A DNA stretch of 64,000 bases, taken from contig JAKJHU010000067.1 of the NCBI GenBank assembly GCA_022316685.1, forward strand, positions 2,232,001-2,296,000, written 5' to 3'. Of the stretch, positions 10,901 to 24,540 are shown one piece after another. The number at the start of each line of letters is the position of its first letter. Position 1 is the first letter of the stretch. Origin of the DNA: Progne subis subis. Lineage: Eukaryota; Chordata; Aves; Passeriformes; Hirundinidae. The translations under genes and the position numbers were made by a program. The notes under the pieces were generated by a model. That model ran no database searches. It was not told the origin of the DNA and saw nothing but the letters and a program-made list of their open reading frames with translations.

Positions 10901-12913
10901 GAGCCTGATGTGTTTAAATCAGTCTTACTTATAACAAAAGCTATCAAAATTGGAAAATTGGCTAGAAACACTAACAAAGGCATCTTGTCCTCTGCCTTAC
11001 TCTGCTAATAAAGTTTCCGTAGTCAGAAATACTCTTTGAAGGAGATGAATGGGCATATTAACTAGATATGAAAGACATATCAAGTCTAAGTTTCACAGCT
11101 AGAAACCACAAGAATAGATAATATTCAAATGGAGAAAAAAGTCCCACAAAAATGTGACAAAATGTCACAGTCTTCAGACCATTGTTTAATTTTGTGCTTA
11201 AATGATTGCAAAGAACTTTAGTACATCTGAAAAAGCAAAGTTATGCCATGCATGAATAAACACTTAAAGAACTGAGACCTAAGTTAGTAAATTAAGAAGA
11301 AATTTAAATCAATATATAGGAATATAGGGATAACTGAAAAATTACAGAATCGTATTCTTACCCTACCTACTGTAAGGGAAAGCCAATTACTTACCATTAC
11401 AGTAGTAATTGAATGGATTATCGTGGGTAGTGCCTAAGATAATCAATGTCCTTAGGAGAAGAAACTACCTCAGGGGCACATGAAATCACACAACCACCTT
11501 GTCTCTTACAACCTGATTCTACAAATAGGTAGGATGTGATTGCTGAGTCACTACTTTGCCAAAGAGTGCATTGGGCCTCTAATGCAGTTATGACTTAAAT
11601 ATATTCAGTATAGAGCCTTAGGCAAGAAGCTGATGGCATGCCAGAAGCAGCACCTGCAGGGAGCCATGAGCTTGTTAATGCTGTTCTTTGGGTGAGTAAT
11701 GTTAAATTGTTGACTGACCATCACCATCTCCAGGCAGTCTGCTGCTGAGTGAGACTGTTCCCTACAATTTATCTTTCACATTTTGTCTGATCTCGTCTAT
11801 AACTCCTCATCGTATTGATTCTGTCAAAATGATGATGGCAAATAGCATTCACCACGAAACATTGCACATGATTTTGCAAAAATTACATTACTCTAACTTA
11901 ATGGGAAACAATGGGAACTGCAAAAACTGCACAAGGGAATAAATCACTGCTGGTGAACCTGGCAGTAAAGTTGATTTTCTTCTTCCTCCCAAACATTGAT
12001 GTACTTCTCTTTACCATTGAAATATTGATAAAAAACTTTAACAGATAGAAGGAAAAAATAACAAAAAAGCCTCTTTAAGTTATCCTGCTCCACTACCGGG
12101 GGAAAAAAAAAAAAAAAAAAAGCAAAATAAATGTGTCTCAGCAAAGAAAGAAACATTAGAGGAGGGTAGCAGTTATCACTAAAACCAATCTTTTGCTGAA
12201 GGGCTAAATCTACATAGAACAAAAAAGAAATTAAAGTTCTCTGTACCTTTTCAGCTACAGTGCATCACCCCTGTCTGATCACCCTGTTTTTCAGCTCTAC
12301 TCTGCAGCACAGCAGTTGAGGTTTTTTCTTTTTTTTTCTTCCCATTTTCCTAACATAAAGGAGACATTGTGATATCCCATGAGTTGCTGTCCTGCACAGG
12401 AGACTTTATGAGGCTATAGTTGTTTATCTTATTTCGAATAAGTATGGCCCTAAAGAATTCCTGTCCCACATGCCAACCTTTCCTCTTCCATACTTCAGAT
12501 TTTTAAAAACACTCCATTTCCCACATAGTTTTTTATGCAGTCTGAAAGTAGATAGACATTTATAAATGTTCTCCTCTTCTAGAACACAGTTATGAGGAAA
12601 TTTGGGAGTTTATATACTAGATTAATAGATTAAAATACTTTCTGTCTTTCCTCATGACTTTCTTCCCTGTAAAAGAGCTGAACCTCAGGTATGCTAGCAA
12701 ATGGTAGAAAACATGTTGGCACATGAAAAGAAATAAAGCAAAACCGGGGGGGAAAAAAACAACAACAACAACAACAACAAAAAAAAAAAAAAAACACAAA
12801 AACAAACAAACAAAAAAAACACCCCACAACACTGGAAAAGGAAGGAAAAAAGAGAACTTCTTAGGGGAAAAACACAATGAGTCTCAGATGTACAAATTAT
12901 TTGACAAGGCAGG
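7917..12913. other. AT-rich intergenic DNA, about 5 kb, minor simple repeats only
   Basis: I found no coding signature. ORFs at 9446-9775 (plus) and elsewhere are AT-rich and show no known motif. Minor repeats are an A18-type run at about 12104-12121 and an (AAC)n plus A-run block at about 12758-12800. Old repeats too diverged to recognise by eye may be present. Confidence 0.55.
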
Positions 12914-13215
12914 AATCATAGAATCACGGAATTATTTGGTTTAGAAGGGGCCTTAGAGACTCTCTAGTTCCAAACACCTGACATTGGCAGAGACTTATGC
13001 AGCTAGACCAGATTGATCAGGGTCCCATTAGACTTGGCCATGAATATTTCAGGGATGGAGCATCCACATATTCTCTGGGAAACAAACCAGTATTTTAGAA
13101 AATTCCTATTTCACTTCACAGTAATCTCATATTTGCAACTACTATTTTTTAGTCTTCTGTTTACTCTCTTTTTCTTATTCCGACTTTCTATGATTTTTAA
13201 TTCTAAAAACTTATC
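12914..13215 (-). mobile_element. CR1 LINE 3' end, degenerate, minus strand
   Basis: The plus strand opens with 'atcatagaatcacggaatta', 'ggtttagaaggggccttaga' and 'tctagttcc', which is the reverse complement of the CR1 3' terminus. The following 'gagcatccacatattctctggg' matches the 3' UTR. The right boundary is approximate because divergence is high. Confidence 0.85.
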
Positions 13216-14047
13216 CAATCTAATACATTAGTATTGCACTGTATTGTTTATGTAAAATTAGACCACAATCTGAAGAACATAGGTTCTCTTGTGAAAAAAT
13301 TCTTAGCACTTTTGACTTGCGCAGCAGATTTATCTGGTTGGAAAGTCCATTGGAGTGTTCAAAAAATTAACTTGGAATGATTTCACTATTTAAAACTGGT
13401 TTGGGGATAATTGTGTGCTAGTTTTCCATCCATACCTGCTGGATTGGACTATCTGATGCTAATTAAATTTGGTATAACGTTATACAAACATTACATGCAC
13501 TTTTTAATAATTTTGGGTTTGGTAGTCTATACCTTAGAAAATTGATTAAAATAAGCAAGCAATGGTAAGAGAAAATATTAAAAATCATTTTGTAATATAT
13601 AATGTTTTTCATACTTTAAACCTGTAGGTCTCTGCCAACTACAAATACTCATTCTTCAAAATATTTCAGACTTTACTTTTGAACCTCATATATTCTATGA
13701 ACTGCAGAATTCACAGTTTCACACATATGGTAGTTACTTTAAATTCACTCCATTAGTGTCTGCCAGATTCATTTCGGATTTGAAGTCTCCTAACTAAATT
13801 GACACCAACTATCCAATTGCAGCACTCTTTACATTTCTGATGTGTCATACTGCATTACATTTGCCGTGTCACCTCCCATCACGTTACACTGTGTCATGCA
13901 GAAAAGCCAATGTGAGTTGACATTACACAAGATGATGCAATCTAAAAGATTTAAAACTATGCAATTTACTGAAGCAGGAAGGTGACACACTGCAGTCAAA
14001 GTGTAAATACCTACTTCCCCTATCAGTTATCTGCTAAAAACACATAC
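13216..14047. other. AT-rich intergenic DNA, no feature seen
   Basis: No gene or repeat was recognised. Confidence 0.55.
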
Positions 14048-14100
14048 TAAATGACCTTTAAAGGTTCCTTCTTGCTCAAACAGTTCTACAATTCTGTGGT
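14048..14100 (+). mobile_element. Short CR1-like 3' tail
   Basis: 'aatgacctttaaaggttcct' followed by 'caaacagttctacaattctg' resembles the last ~50 bp of CR1 ('ggtcccttccaac..caatgattctatg'). It is a very short, old fragment, and a chance match is possible. Confidence 0.5.
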
Positions 14101-17100
14101 TTTATATGTTGGATAATTTTTAAAACGTAAGAGAATCTGATCTGAAGATTACACTTTTAGTGTAATGCATAAAATACTAAACTCAAAGGATATTATTAAC
14201 TTAGACATACAAAATCAATGACAATTAAATTACATTTTAATTTAATAGTAATAGTTTCCACTAATATAATCTGTTGTGCAAGCAAAGTGGATGCTATAGA
14301 AAATCAAGTATATCTCACTGTGTTCAAAAAAAGGGATAAGTATCACTTCCATATTTTGATGAATAAAAAACTATTTAAGGACTGAACTGGCAGTAACTAA
14401 TGTTATTAATGAAATATATATAAAAGTACTAGAAGAGATGTAAGAATTTTGCTTCTCAGGGAATATCCATTCCTGCTGCTTTAAATGTCTTTGCTTAACA
14501 TCAGATACAAGAAATTGGATTTTGATTTTGCATATATCATCTTGCCAAATGAGTTTTAGGCTAGAATTCATCAAATAAAATGTCAGGTGATGAATAGAGG
14601 TGTCTAAGTTAGGAGTAGCTCCAGACCTCAGTCTTTTACAATTAGAAAGGAAAGTATTAGGGGACTACAAAATTCAGAAGTACAATGAAAATTAGGTTGG
14701 TGCATGTCCATGCCTGTTTGTAGGTATAAATACATGTCCAGCTTCACAGATCAGCTCAGAGAGACACACTCCACACTTGCACAAACAAAATTACATGAGT
14801 GGAGACATTCTGCTCCCCTCTCTAGCTGAGCACAATGTAGCTGTATTACTGAGAAATATTTATATATACACATATACATATGCATATGTAAGGTATGGAT
14901 TTCTCCAGCTCAGAATCTTCAGTATGCCTGGTAGTCTGCCTAGCTGCCCTCCCTGTCTTCCCACTTTCTGACAACTAGACATAAGATCCTTCCAAGGCTG
15001 CATCTCCCCTCCTTTCCTCCCTCTTTTCCTCCTTAACCCCCACATCCCTCCCAGTTCCTACTCCCTCCCCTATCTTTCTCTCACCACCCTCTCCCATGAA
15101 AACTTCATGAAGTTCAAGAAGGATAAGTGCAAGATCCTTTTTTCTTACATGTGGAGATGTGTTTTTTGTGGATTGACAGCATACTGCACAGGGCTACTCC
15201 TGTGGTGGGTTTTATAGCAGCTAGATGAGGGCATTATTCAGCTGCCCCACCTGCCATTGTTCCTCTGTACTCCTCTTTTTTGTATCAAGAATCCTTTTTA
15301 TCACATAACCTAACTAAGTCATGATTCACATTACAGTAGTAATTAAGCTAAGTGCTTAAATTAAAAAATGATGAAATTCAAACTTTCAGTTTATTGCAGC
15401 TTCTGAAAATATCACATGGGACTTTGTATTCTCTCATCATGTTACCCTTGCAGAACGGCTTTTCTGGTCAGCATGTGTCCCTTCTTTTAGTTCAGGTGAT
15501 ATTATTTTTGCCTTTCTGGTAACCTTTTTAATCAAAATGATTTTCAGCAGAAATACAAGACATAGTTCCACATCAGCTACAGTGTAGAAAATAAACTCTG
15601 TATCCCTACAAAACCCAGTACATTTTTTTTTTCCCCCAAGTAAAATTGTTAAACATATCAACTTTTATTTCTGAAGAGAAATGGAAAAAAATATCTTCAC
15701 ATGGTAACAAATGCATTCTACAATCTCTGCCAGGTAGCTTTTGAAATTTGCTGCTATTAAAAGACAAGTGTGGGGCTTTTAAAAATGACATTTTGTCTGT
15801 TGCAAATTATTTGTCAAAAAATTCTTATCACTTCTCATTCTTATGCAATTGATTTAATAGAAAATCGTGTCTCTCTTCACTTAGCAGAAAATGTCAAAGA
15901 GAAGAAATCCTACTGAAGAATAATTTTTTTTAAGTGGCTCAGTTCTGAAAAGTAAATAACAGAACCAGCAAAGATGTCACACATCAGGAAAACTAAAAGG
16001 AACATGAGAGAATATAGAACCATTGCGAGGACAGTTTTTTTCCTCTGTATCTTGTCTTCAAGATCTCAGAAGGAACATTTTTGAAATATTGAACATCAGG
16101 CATCATTTAAGTAAAACTTTGCTTAAATAGACAAGAGCTAACTCACACAGGGGTTTGATAGTCAATTTTTTTTCTAAATTATTCATGTGGGAAATTTTTT
16201 AATGTGTATCACTAATGTGAGCTGTAAGCACGTAATTGATGAAATCCTGCTTAAAGACCCTGAGGAAGGTGATTTAAAATGGCAATTTGTTAAAATAATG
16301 TCTATAAGCTCTGATTCTCCCATGCTCCTACCCGTTATCACAGCATGTTCATTTATCATTGAACTCAGCTTAACTCACTCAAACTATGACCTAACCTTAT
16401 CAAAGTTACTTCAATTTACAAACCATTAAACTGACTGTGTGCTGTAGTAGAAATATCTTATTAGGTAAAGATGGCTTTGATTGCATTTCAAGTGTGGAAC
16501 AATGCTAGAGGTGACTTTTATAATTTCAAAATGTATTACAAAGATAGATTTCAAGGCTTATATATTTTCTTTGTAAAATCCAATAAATTATGTATTTTGT
16601 TAACAATAACCTTTTATGCACATGGAGAAAACTCACATTTTTCTTTCTCTTTTGCACATAAGCATAGAATTTGAAGCAGACATACTGGCCCTCAGACACG
16701 GCAATATAAAGAAATATTGAGTGTTTTTGTTAATCAGAAATAAAAAAAGTGTTCAAAAATATTTTCTAATTATGCTTTACTATCTGTTTAAAAAAAAAAA
16801 AAGTACAAATGGACCAGGACATTGGATATGTATGTTTTTCTATTGAAGAACTGGTTCCTATCAGAGACTAGAATATCAAGTGAAATACTGACATATTATG
16901 CAGTTAGCATTGATCCAGCAACTACTCATGTAAATACATACACATCTCAGATCTGGATAGATGACATGACTTGTATACTTGCATTTGAAATGGCACTAAA
17001 CATTTTATCCAGGGGAAAAAAAAAAAAAATCTTACCCTTTTTTCTTGTCCTTAATAGTCACCAGAAGTCTACATTCAAGACTGACTTAATCAGTACTGCC

Positions 17101-17359
17101 ACAAACTGCCTTATGTTTGTTTTGGGTATGACCACAGTTGCAAAGAAAATTTTTTAGGATTTTTTCTCTCAGAGGTAATTACTGTAATAGAGTTGTACTT
17201 TTCTGTATAACGTGGATCGTGCATAGAAATTCCTGTTTAAGTTACAATGATGTTTGAGAAATGTAACAGTGCAAGGAGAAGGCAATAAGAAAGTCATTAG
17301 TGACTTTGTCATAGAATGCTATTTCAGTGACCAACTGTCATGTGAAAAAGGGAGATTTC
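14101..17359. other. AT-rich intergenic DNA, no supported gene
   Basis: It contains a CT-rich patch at about 14935-15095, an isolated TATAAATA at 14725-14732, and A-runs near 16790 and 17017. No recognisable protein domain was seen. Confidence 0.5.
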
Positions 17360-18345
17360 CTTGACCCTTAGTGTTTGATTTGTCTGTCAGTGCTCCGGGA
17401 AAGCCAAGACCCTTGTGCCCAACAAGTCTGTCAGTGTCCTGCTATGGGGACCCTTCAGTGAGGAGTCCTGCTGGACTGGAGGGTGGTTTGACTGACTTAT
17501 TCAAGGACACACATGGACACCAAAATGGAGACTCCTCAGTGAGTCATCCACTCTATTTCCCTTCTGCCAGTGATTGCCAGGGCATGAAGCATTCACACCA
17601 ACAATTTACAGAATAACGCTCTTTGTTAATATAAAATTATGTCAGGTTAAGGTTCAAGAATTGTTTGTGATGGTGTTTGACTGTAGAAACATATTCAAAG
17701 CAATGTACAGACAAACTCTAATCCCCAATAAAATTGTTCAGTACACAGAGTGTGGTTCTTACCCAATAAGTGTGCCTGCAGGGGAGGAGACAGGTTCAGC
17801 CTTATGACCATTTCAAGAAGTTACAATGGAGTGTCCTAAATTCTCCCTATTCCCAACTTACCTTTATAATATTTCTTTATGTTTAGGTGGAGCTTGAATG
17901 ATTCAATTTATGCACACCTTTGTTATTGATTGGTGTAAAATTCTCACACTTTGCTCTTAAAGGTATAGTCAATAAAATTTAGACACTTCCTCCGTGAGAT
18001 GTGGTAATAACTTGGGGGCAGCTAACTTGGGAATGGAAGTGTGTGTTGGATTATAATTAGGCTGTAGGGGACCAAGTTCATCTGAGGAGAACAATTTCAT
18101 CAGAGTTTCTAGCTTGGCAGCAAGACACCTTCCCCTACCTCCCCTGACTGCCAGCTCCTATGGAGCTTATCAGCTGCAAAGTGCCATCAAGTTCCCTTCC
18201 CTGGAAGGGTTTCAGCAGAGCCGTGGTTGGTCACAGGGTTTCCACTCTGCTCCACCCTCCATTCCATCCCCTCAGCCAGTGCTTATGGTTGCAGACTCTG
18301 TGTGTGGGGAATCTTCATGGAACAGGTTTTAAGTATGATGCCTGA
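17360..18345. other. GC-richer patch of unknown origin
   Basis: The segment is visibly richer in G+C than its surroundings, notably 17385-17580 and 18100-18310, and has several overlapping short plus-strand ORFs, none with a known motif. An AATAAA occurs near 17971. It could be an old LTR or another degraded repeat; I found no second copy in the window and no TSD. Confidence 0.35.
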
Positions 18346-21300
18346 ATTCAATCCAGGGAGTAGCAGCTGCATTTTACCCTATAATTTCTGTACCATTATA
18401 ACTTCTGTTAGGATGTTTCTTATTTTACTCCCAGTCATTTTTCCATGCCAATTAATACTATAAATGTTGAAGACAAGGTTTCCTTTCAAGGAAGATACAC
18501 TAATAAATGGCTAAAGATTCTTAACACAAAAAAGTAAAGCTTAGTTTTACTTTAGCTGCTGACAGTCATGCAGTAAAAATGTAATCAGGACTGAATTAAA
18601 ATTAAGTATCTCAAACCTGAAATTAATAACAGAAACATGGAGCTAAAAAATGCATTCAGAATTTTTTGTCATGTAAACACAGACCTCATAATGAGAACAG
18701 TCTCTTTCCTATTCTCCTGAGCTCTTATCCTTATTGTTTTGGGGCTTTTATCTCTCTCTATGACATTATAGAAAAAACGGGAAATTGAGAAAAAGAATAT
18801 CTAGAGCATTAATCTTCCAGTTTTTGAGATAGGTTGTCAGCAATAAAGAGAAGCTAGAACTCTCCCATTTGACTAGCTTCTGGAGTTGAGACCCAGTCTG
18901 TGAGTCCAACTGAAAGCCAATTTTTAAAATTAAAAGGTTGGGCAAAATCTGTGGAGACAGCATACCAAGAAGTAAGGATAGTTGCAGAAAACAGATTGCA
19001 TTACTCTTGCTACTGTATAACAAGGGTAGAACATTAACCTGGACTCAGAAAATTAAGCATGTGCTTATGTCAATAGAACTTAAAATTGAAAAAATAGGGT
19101 GGAATACTAGAAAAAGCACTTTATTTTTGTGAAAGGATGTTTTGGAAAATATATAATCTATCTAAAAAGGTGGCATCATTTACTCCAATTTCACCCTGAA
19201 TTCAAGTATCTCTTTCAATAAATATTTACTGCTTATTTGCAGATCCAAGAAGGAATGTCTTCCTTAGATTTGTCCAGTGTTGAAAAACAAAATCTTGATA
19301 GTTCCATGCTATCTAATGCTATATTCTAGTTTTGTCACATTCTTTCCTATGATTTTTTTTTTCTATTCTTGTTACAATACCAAACAACAAAACTACATAT
19401 TGAACTGTCATTCTTCCTCACCTAAGTTTATATATTATTATCTGAAACCCTTATGCATTCTTGTAGTTTATAAATTCAGAATTCTATTCCCCATGCCAGG
19501 TATATTATGGATGAAAAGTATTTGGGGGATATTTTTTAGTGTATTATAGGCAAATAATAATAAGATATTGACACAGTATGGTGCAGGATTCCTCTGTGGA
19601 AGATGGTTCTGTGGAATTCTCAGTGTATCTTTATTTTGTTATAAAATGTTTCCAATTATTTTCTGACATTTAGGTGTTCAATGCATTGATTCATCTTGAC
19701 TTTGAAATACATAATTATGTGGGAGTAAATCAAAATTTAAATAATGTAAAGAATTCTATCATGAGTAGAAGATTCCCATCAATCACATTACCACTTACTT
19801 AATTCCATGAAACCACTGGAGCCTTGAGAACGTAATGATTCTCACACAGCCTCATCAAGCATTGCTTATACAAATAGGTTAATAGATCCTAAAGAAATTG
19901 CAGTTTTCCAGAGTCCAAGACCAATATCTTCCAGAAAAAGATAATTCTGGTAATTGGGGAAAAAAAAAGAAATCAGACTAAAAATTTTTTCCGTGTAGCT
20001 TGAGTCATGTTTGCTGTTTGAAATCATTGAAGAACAGTGTTAAAATATCCTACGGTAAAGAAACTTCATTAATTTCTTTTTAATGAAGAGCAAAATAAAG
20101 GAATGTTATCTTTTTGGTTGTTTAAGACAACAAAATGTAATTTCCTTAGTTCTAAGTTAGAAGAAAGAAGGGCCTACTAACACAGAGAAATTGATGGATT
20201 ACTCTAATAAAGTGCCACAGCCATCACATCACAACTGCCTGTTACAACTGCCTGTCCATGATAGGTACATTTGGAAGCATGGGAGATACTCCAGTGTTTT
20301 TGATACACCTCTGTGTAATGCATGAGGAGAGTCTCTGCAATTTCCGTATTGTTTCACTCCACCTGACATTAAAACTATGCAAATGAGGTATGGACATTCT
20401 GAGTTCCTTATGTAAATCAGGTCAAAATGGGATTGTCAGCCTCATTATTTCAGAAATATTATATAGTGATTGAACAAAACCACTTTACTTTGTTAGGAAT
20501 ATGGAATATAACCTCAGTAAAACCAGGCAACATTCTCCTTCACTGTGTTCTGAAGGTAGAGAATGATACTTTTGTTCAATGTAATTACCCATTACACTGT
20601 GATGTTATATCAATTATATGTAGAAAATGTGTTTGCTGCAATAAAAGGATCTTGTTTGCACTGTGCAAGAAACAGCAAGCAATAATGTATTTATAATACC
20701 ACTGAATTTAAAAATTCATTAGGAAATTGTTTAATGTATTGGACTACAGGAAAAAGGCAACAAAAACCCCAAGAAATCTCTTAGCAAATTGCAAAGGAAA
20801 TAATGTATTTCTAAATGTTTTCATGCTTCCATTGTTCTGCTAGCTCAATATACTTGGCGTATAAAGGCTTTTAGCATCTTTTTAATAATGAAGGCAAGTC
20901 AGATACAAAAACCATTTTCTCAAGCAAGCTTATATTAAATGACTGTTGTTAATCAGAACTTCACTGGATCTTTTTATATGATTCTTGGTATAGAATTATA
21001 CAGACACAAACACACTGAAATGCAATGTTAAAAATGCTTCTGATTGCTTAATGTAACTGGATTTGGCTGAATTCTTATGATAATAGTACTGGGTTTTGAT
21101 TTTCCATTTATAGCAGAGACTGATTTTTTTTTCCTTTCAGAATATTTTTTTCCTTTCAGAAGGGCTAAAATTAATTTTTAATAAGGAATAGGAAGAGCTA
21201 TAGTTTTCTTATTTTGTATCTGAACTGGTTAGCTAATACTGGAAATTGTCCAGCATCTATTAGGGAAGAATTTCCTGATTTAAATCCGTGGTGTAGTAGC

Positions 21301-24282
21301 TAATATAAAGTCAACTAAAACACTAGTTTAAGAGAAACAATGATTTTTTTTTTCTTCAAATATCTTAATTTAGGGGATATTGATCTAGGAAGTATGTTGA
21401 TCCCAAAATTGGGTAGAAAATTAGAAAAGTATTGACTGCATTGACTAATTTGGTTTCTTTCATCATGTTCTTTCATGTTTCTATGACTCTCTAAAATCCT
21501 ATTTTAAGAAATTAATAAGATATCTATTAATATAAAAATTCTGAAACCTCATAATTTGTTTAGAAATTTTTTTTCTGTTTGATATGTCTCTTTATCTTCC
21601 ATTATGACTTGTTGAAAAGCTTATACAAATTAGCAAAACCTTGAAATCCTGAGTTAGTCACCATATCCCTTCCCCATGCCTTTGAACGCCCAAACTGATT
21701 TTCTGAAACTGATGTTTAGCAACAATTTTTATCATTTTTGAAAAGTGTAATATTTTTTAGCAACTTTTTCAGAAGTTACTTCTCTGTTAATTTCTGAGTT
21801 TATTTCCAACTATCTGTAATTGGTTTTTAATCTTGCATAAGGTACTCTGCATTTTTTATTCCTGACTGTTTGAAAGGAATTGTATTACTTCATTTTTTTT
21901 CTGAGGTTCTACAGCTATTCTATTATGTACTTCTTGGTTCATACTTGTTAAAAGAAGAATAATTTTTAAAAAGTAGCTATAACTGATAATATGTAATGTG
22001 ACTCTCCCTTTGCATTAAGTATTTTGCCATCCACACATAAGATAATCTGTGCAAAATGAACACAAAGTATAAGGTTCTTCTCAAAACTGCCAATGCTTAT
22101 ATTTGGAAATATCTAGTACAGGTGTTTGCTTACAAAAAAAGGTTTCAATACAATTACTGTAACTGTACAGCTTATCTGGAACAGATTTACTGTTTAAAAT
22201 TATTAAAGCAAGCAGCTGTGTGTCCATACAGGCTTTCTGTAGCTCTTGTGCTGTGCCTGCCAGGCCTGTGTTCTTGCCTCTAATGTCACTAGACACTAAA
22301 TGCAATGGAGTCAAACTCTGACCTGGAACATCTGTGGGCTGAGCTGGTTTCCAGCTTGAGTGTTTCAAGGAAACCAGAAAACAGATTACACCACAAGCGC
22401 ATGAAAAAGCACACTGTGGCTTCACTGGAGGTGAGTTTAATCATATTTTTTAACAAGGTTTCCAAATAATTTATGCTATTAAAGCATGATGATATTTTAT
22501 ATTTCACTAAATTTTAATTGCTTTAGCAAACTGGAACAACTTCAAAGGACACCTACCCCAAGGCATTGATTTACAGTATGGAAAGAATGGATGTAAATCC
22601 CAGAGATAATCAAGCAGAATAGGGAATTCTTTCCAAGCACCAAAGATATCAAGGGAGCTTTCTAATAACTAGATTATTAGATATTTTTGATGACATCAGA
22701 AACTATCAATGCTATTTTTTTTTTCCTTCAAAAATGTCCTTTAATGTTTGCAAATGTAACTGGCCATATTCAGCAGTTAGTCCTTCCTGAGAGAAAATCT
22801 GTCTCTGTCTTTATAGTTCTCTAACCCTTTTCAGTGTCTTTTGACCCTAGGTGACTATTAACAAATATGTGAAATTAATGACCCTAAAAAATTACTTTAT
22901 ATGTTAATTTATTCATTTGTTTTAAAATTCTGTGGATCTGGAAGATTATAATTTCAAGTTTCTATTCCTTAATAAATAGTAACATTTCTGCCACAGTGAA
23001 ATGTCTCTTAGAAAGTATGGCTACAAAACAGATGAGAACATGCAAATAAATGTCTCTGGGTTTAATTAGGATATTAGGGCCTCATTCTTTCAACATGCTA
23101 ACCTTAGTCACAAGAAATCTCTTTATGTATGGCTATATTTTTCAAGGTATAATTAATTATTTAAAGGAGTTGAATTGTGAAATAATTTATTAAGCAGAAT
23201 GGAGAGTCTGATAGAATATGCTAAAAAAATGTTAATTATTTAATAGTTTTTGCAAAGATTTCATTCAAATGGAGATGTAATTTTTGACGTATTGCACTGT
23301 GCACCTTCTTAAATATCATCTGCTTTCCTCTAAAAATCCTGACTAAATATAATAATACATTTGGAAGGGCATTTAAAAATCTCCAGAATCAAACACAGTA
23401 TTTTACCTTTGAGATAAAGGGACAATTTAATTATATGGTCAATAAAAGCATGATATATGTTTCATTTTGTATTGGTAAGCTAGCATTTTTGACATTTTCA
23501 TGTACTTCAGTTACACTGTTAGCTACTAAGAGTTCAAGCTAGATAGTACAGTGAAGCAAAAACAAATTAGTAATAACTGATTTTTAGATTTAAAAACTAA
23601 GAAAATTAAGATTAGTTAATTAAACTAATGTACAGAGATAACAAATACAGTGTCAGAGCAGATATAGCAGATATAGCTCAAAGCAGTATTGCTTTGCAAA
23701 TTTAGAAAACTTTGATAAGGGAAATAAGGATTACTAAAGTGAAAATTTTCATAGCTGAGCAACAACACAGTCAAAGTTTTAATAATACACTGGGTTATTT
23801 AAAGATCTATCTGGCTTAATAGACTACACCTTAAGGATTGCTGTCCCTGTTCCTTCGAGGTTCCAAAGAAGATTCTATATGGTTGCATGGAATTTGTCAT
23901 TAACCTGGTCTAAGTCAGGTTCAAGTAAGGGTTACAGACATAGGCTATATGTTATATTATTCCTTGTCCAAAGTACATACAAAACAGTAAAGTTTCCCCT
24001 AAAGGAAGACTGCTTTTTGCAAGATATGAATATATCATCAGAAATTAATTTTACATGACTTGATAATTAATTTAAAATTCTGTGGTTTCTAAGGAAGATG
24101 TGACTGACAGAAAGCAAGGGAGTAAAATGTTTGTATTGTTTGCTTATCCCTTTCCCTGTACTCACAAAGGCTTTGAATTTTACTTAGAACTTTTGTCTGA
24201 ACTTCTATGTGAAGATAAATATGGACAGAGAGTAAAATTTCCACTATCAAGTTTGGTCTCTGAAACTTCATCTTCTTCCTGT
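18346..24282. other. AT-rich intergenic DNA, about 6 kb
   Basis: No gene was recognised. It has small tandem duplications at 20,231-20,256 and 21,124-21,162 and otherwise single-copy-looking sequence. Confidence 0.5.
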
Positions 24283-24284
24283 TG

Positions 24285-24288
<4 letters not shown>

Positions 24289-24332
<44 letters not shown>

Positions 24333-24433
24333 AAACACTACGAAACTAAACAAAGTCCAATTAGCCAAACAGAACCACCACCACCAACAGAAAAAGCAAA
24401 CCAAACAAAAATCAAAACAAAATCAAAACAAAC

Positions 24434-24478
<45 letters not shown>

Positions 24479-24540
24479 AAAACAAAAAAACCCACCAAAC
24501 TGAAAACAACCCAAAGTATATAACCAAACCAAAAAACTCC
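24289..24540 (+). repeat. A-rich low-complexity block with A39 and A38 runs
   Basis: Uninterrupted A-runs occupy 24289-24327 and 24439-24476. They are separated by an A/C-rich spacer (CCA, AAAC and AAATC units) and followed by more A/C-rich sequence. The ORF crossing it encodes polylysine and is spurious. Confidence 0.9.

Noticed and set aside
20378..20385. Octamer-like ATGCAAAT in 'ctatgcaaatgagg'
   Set aside because: Single occurrence in unannotated AT-rich DNA; expected by chance at this length.
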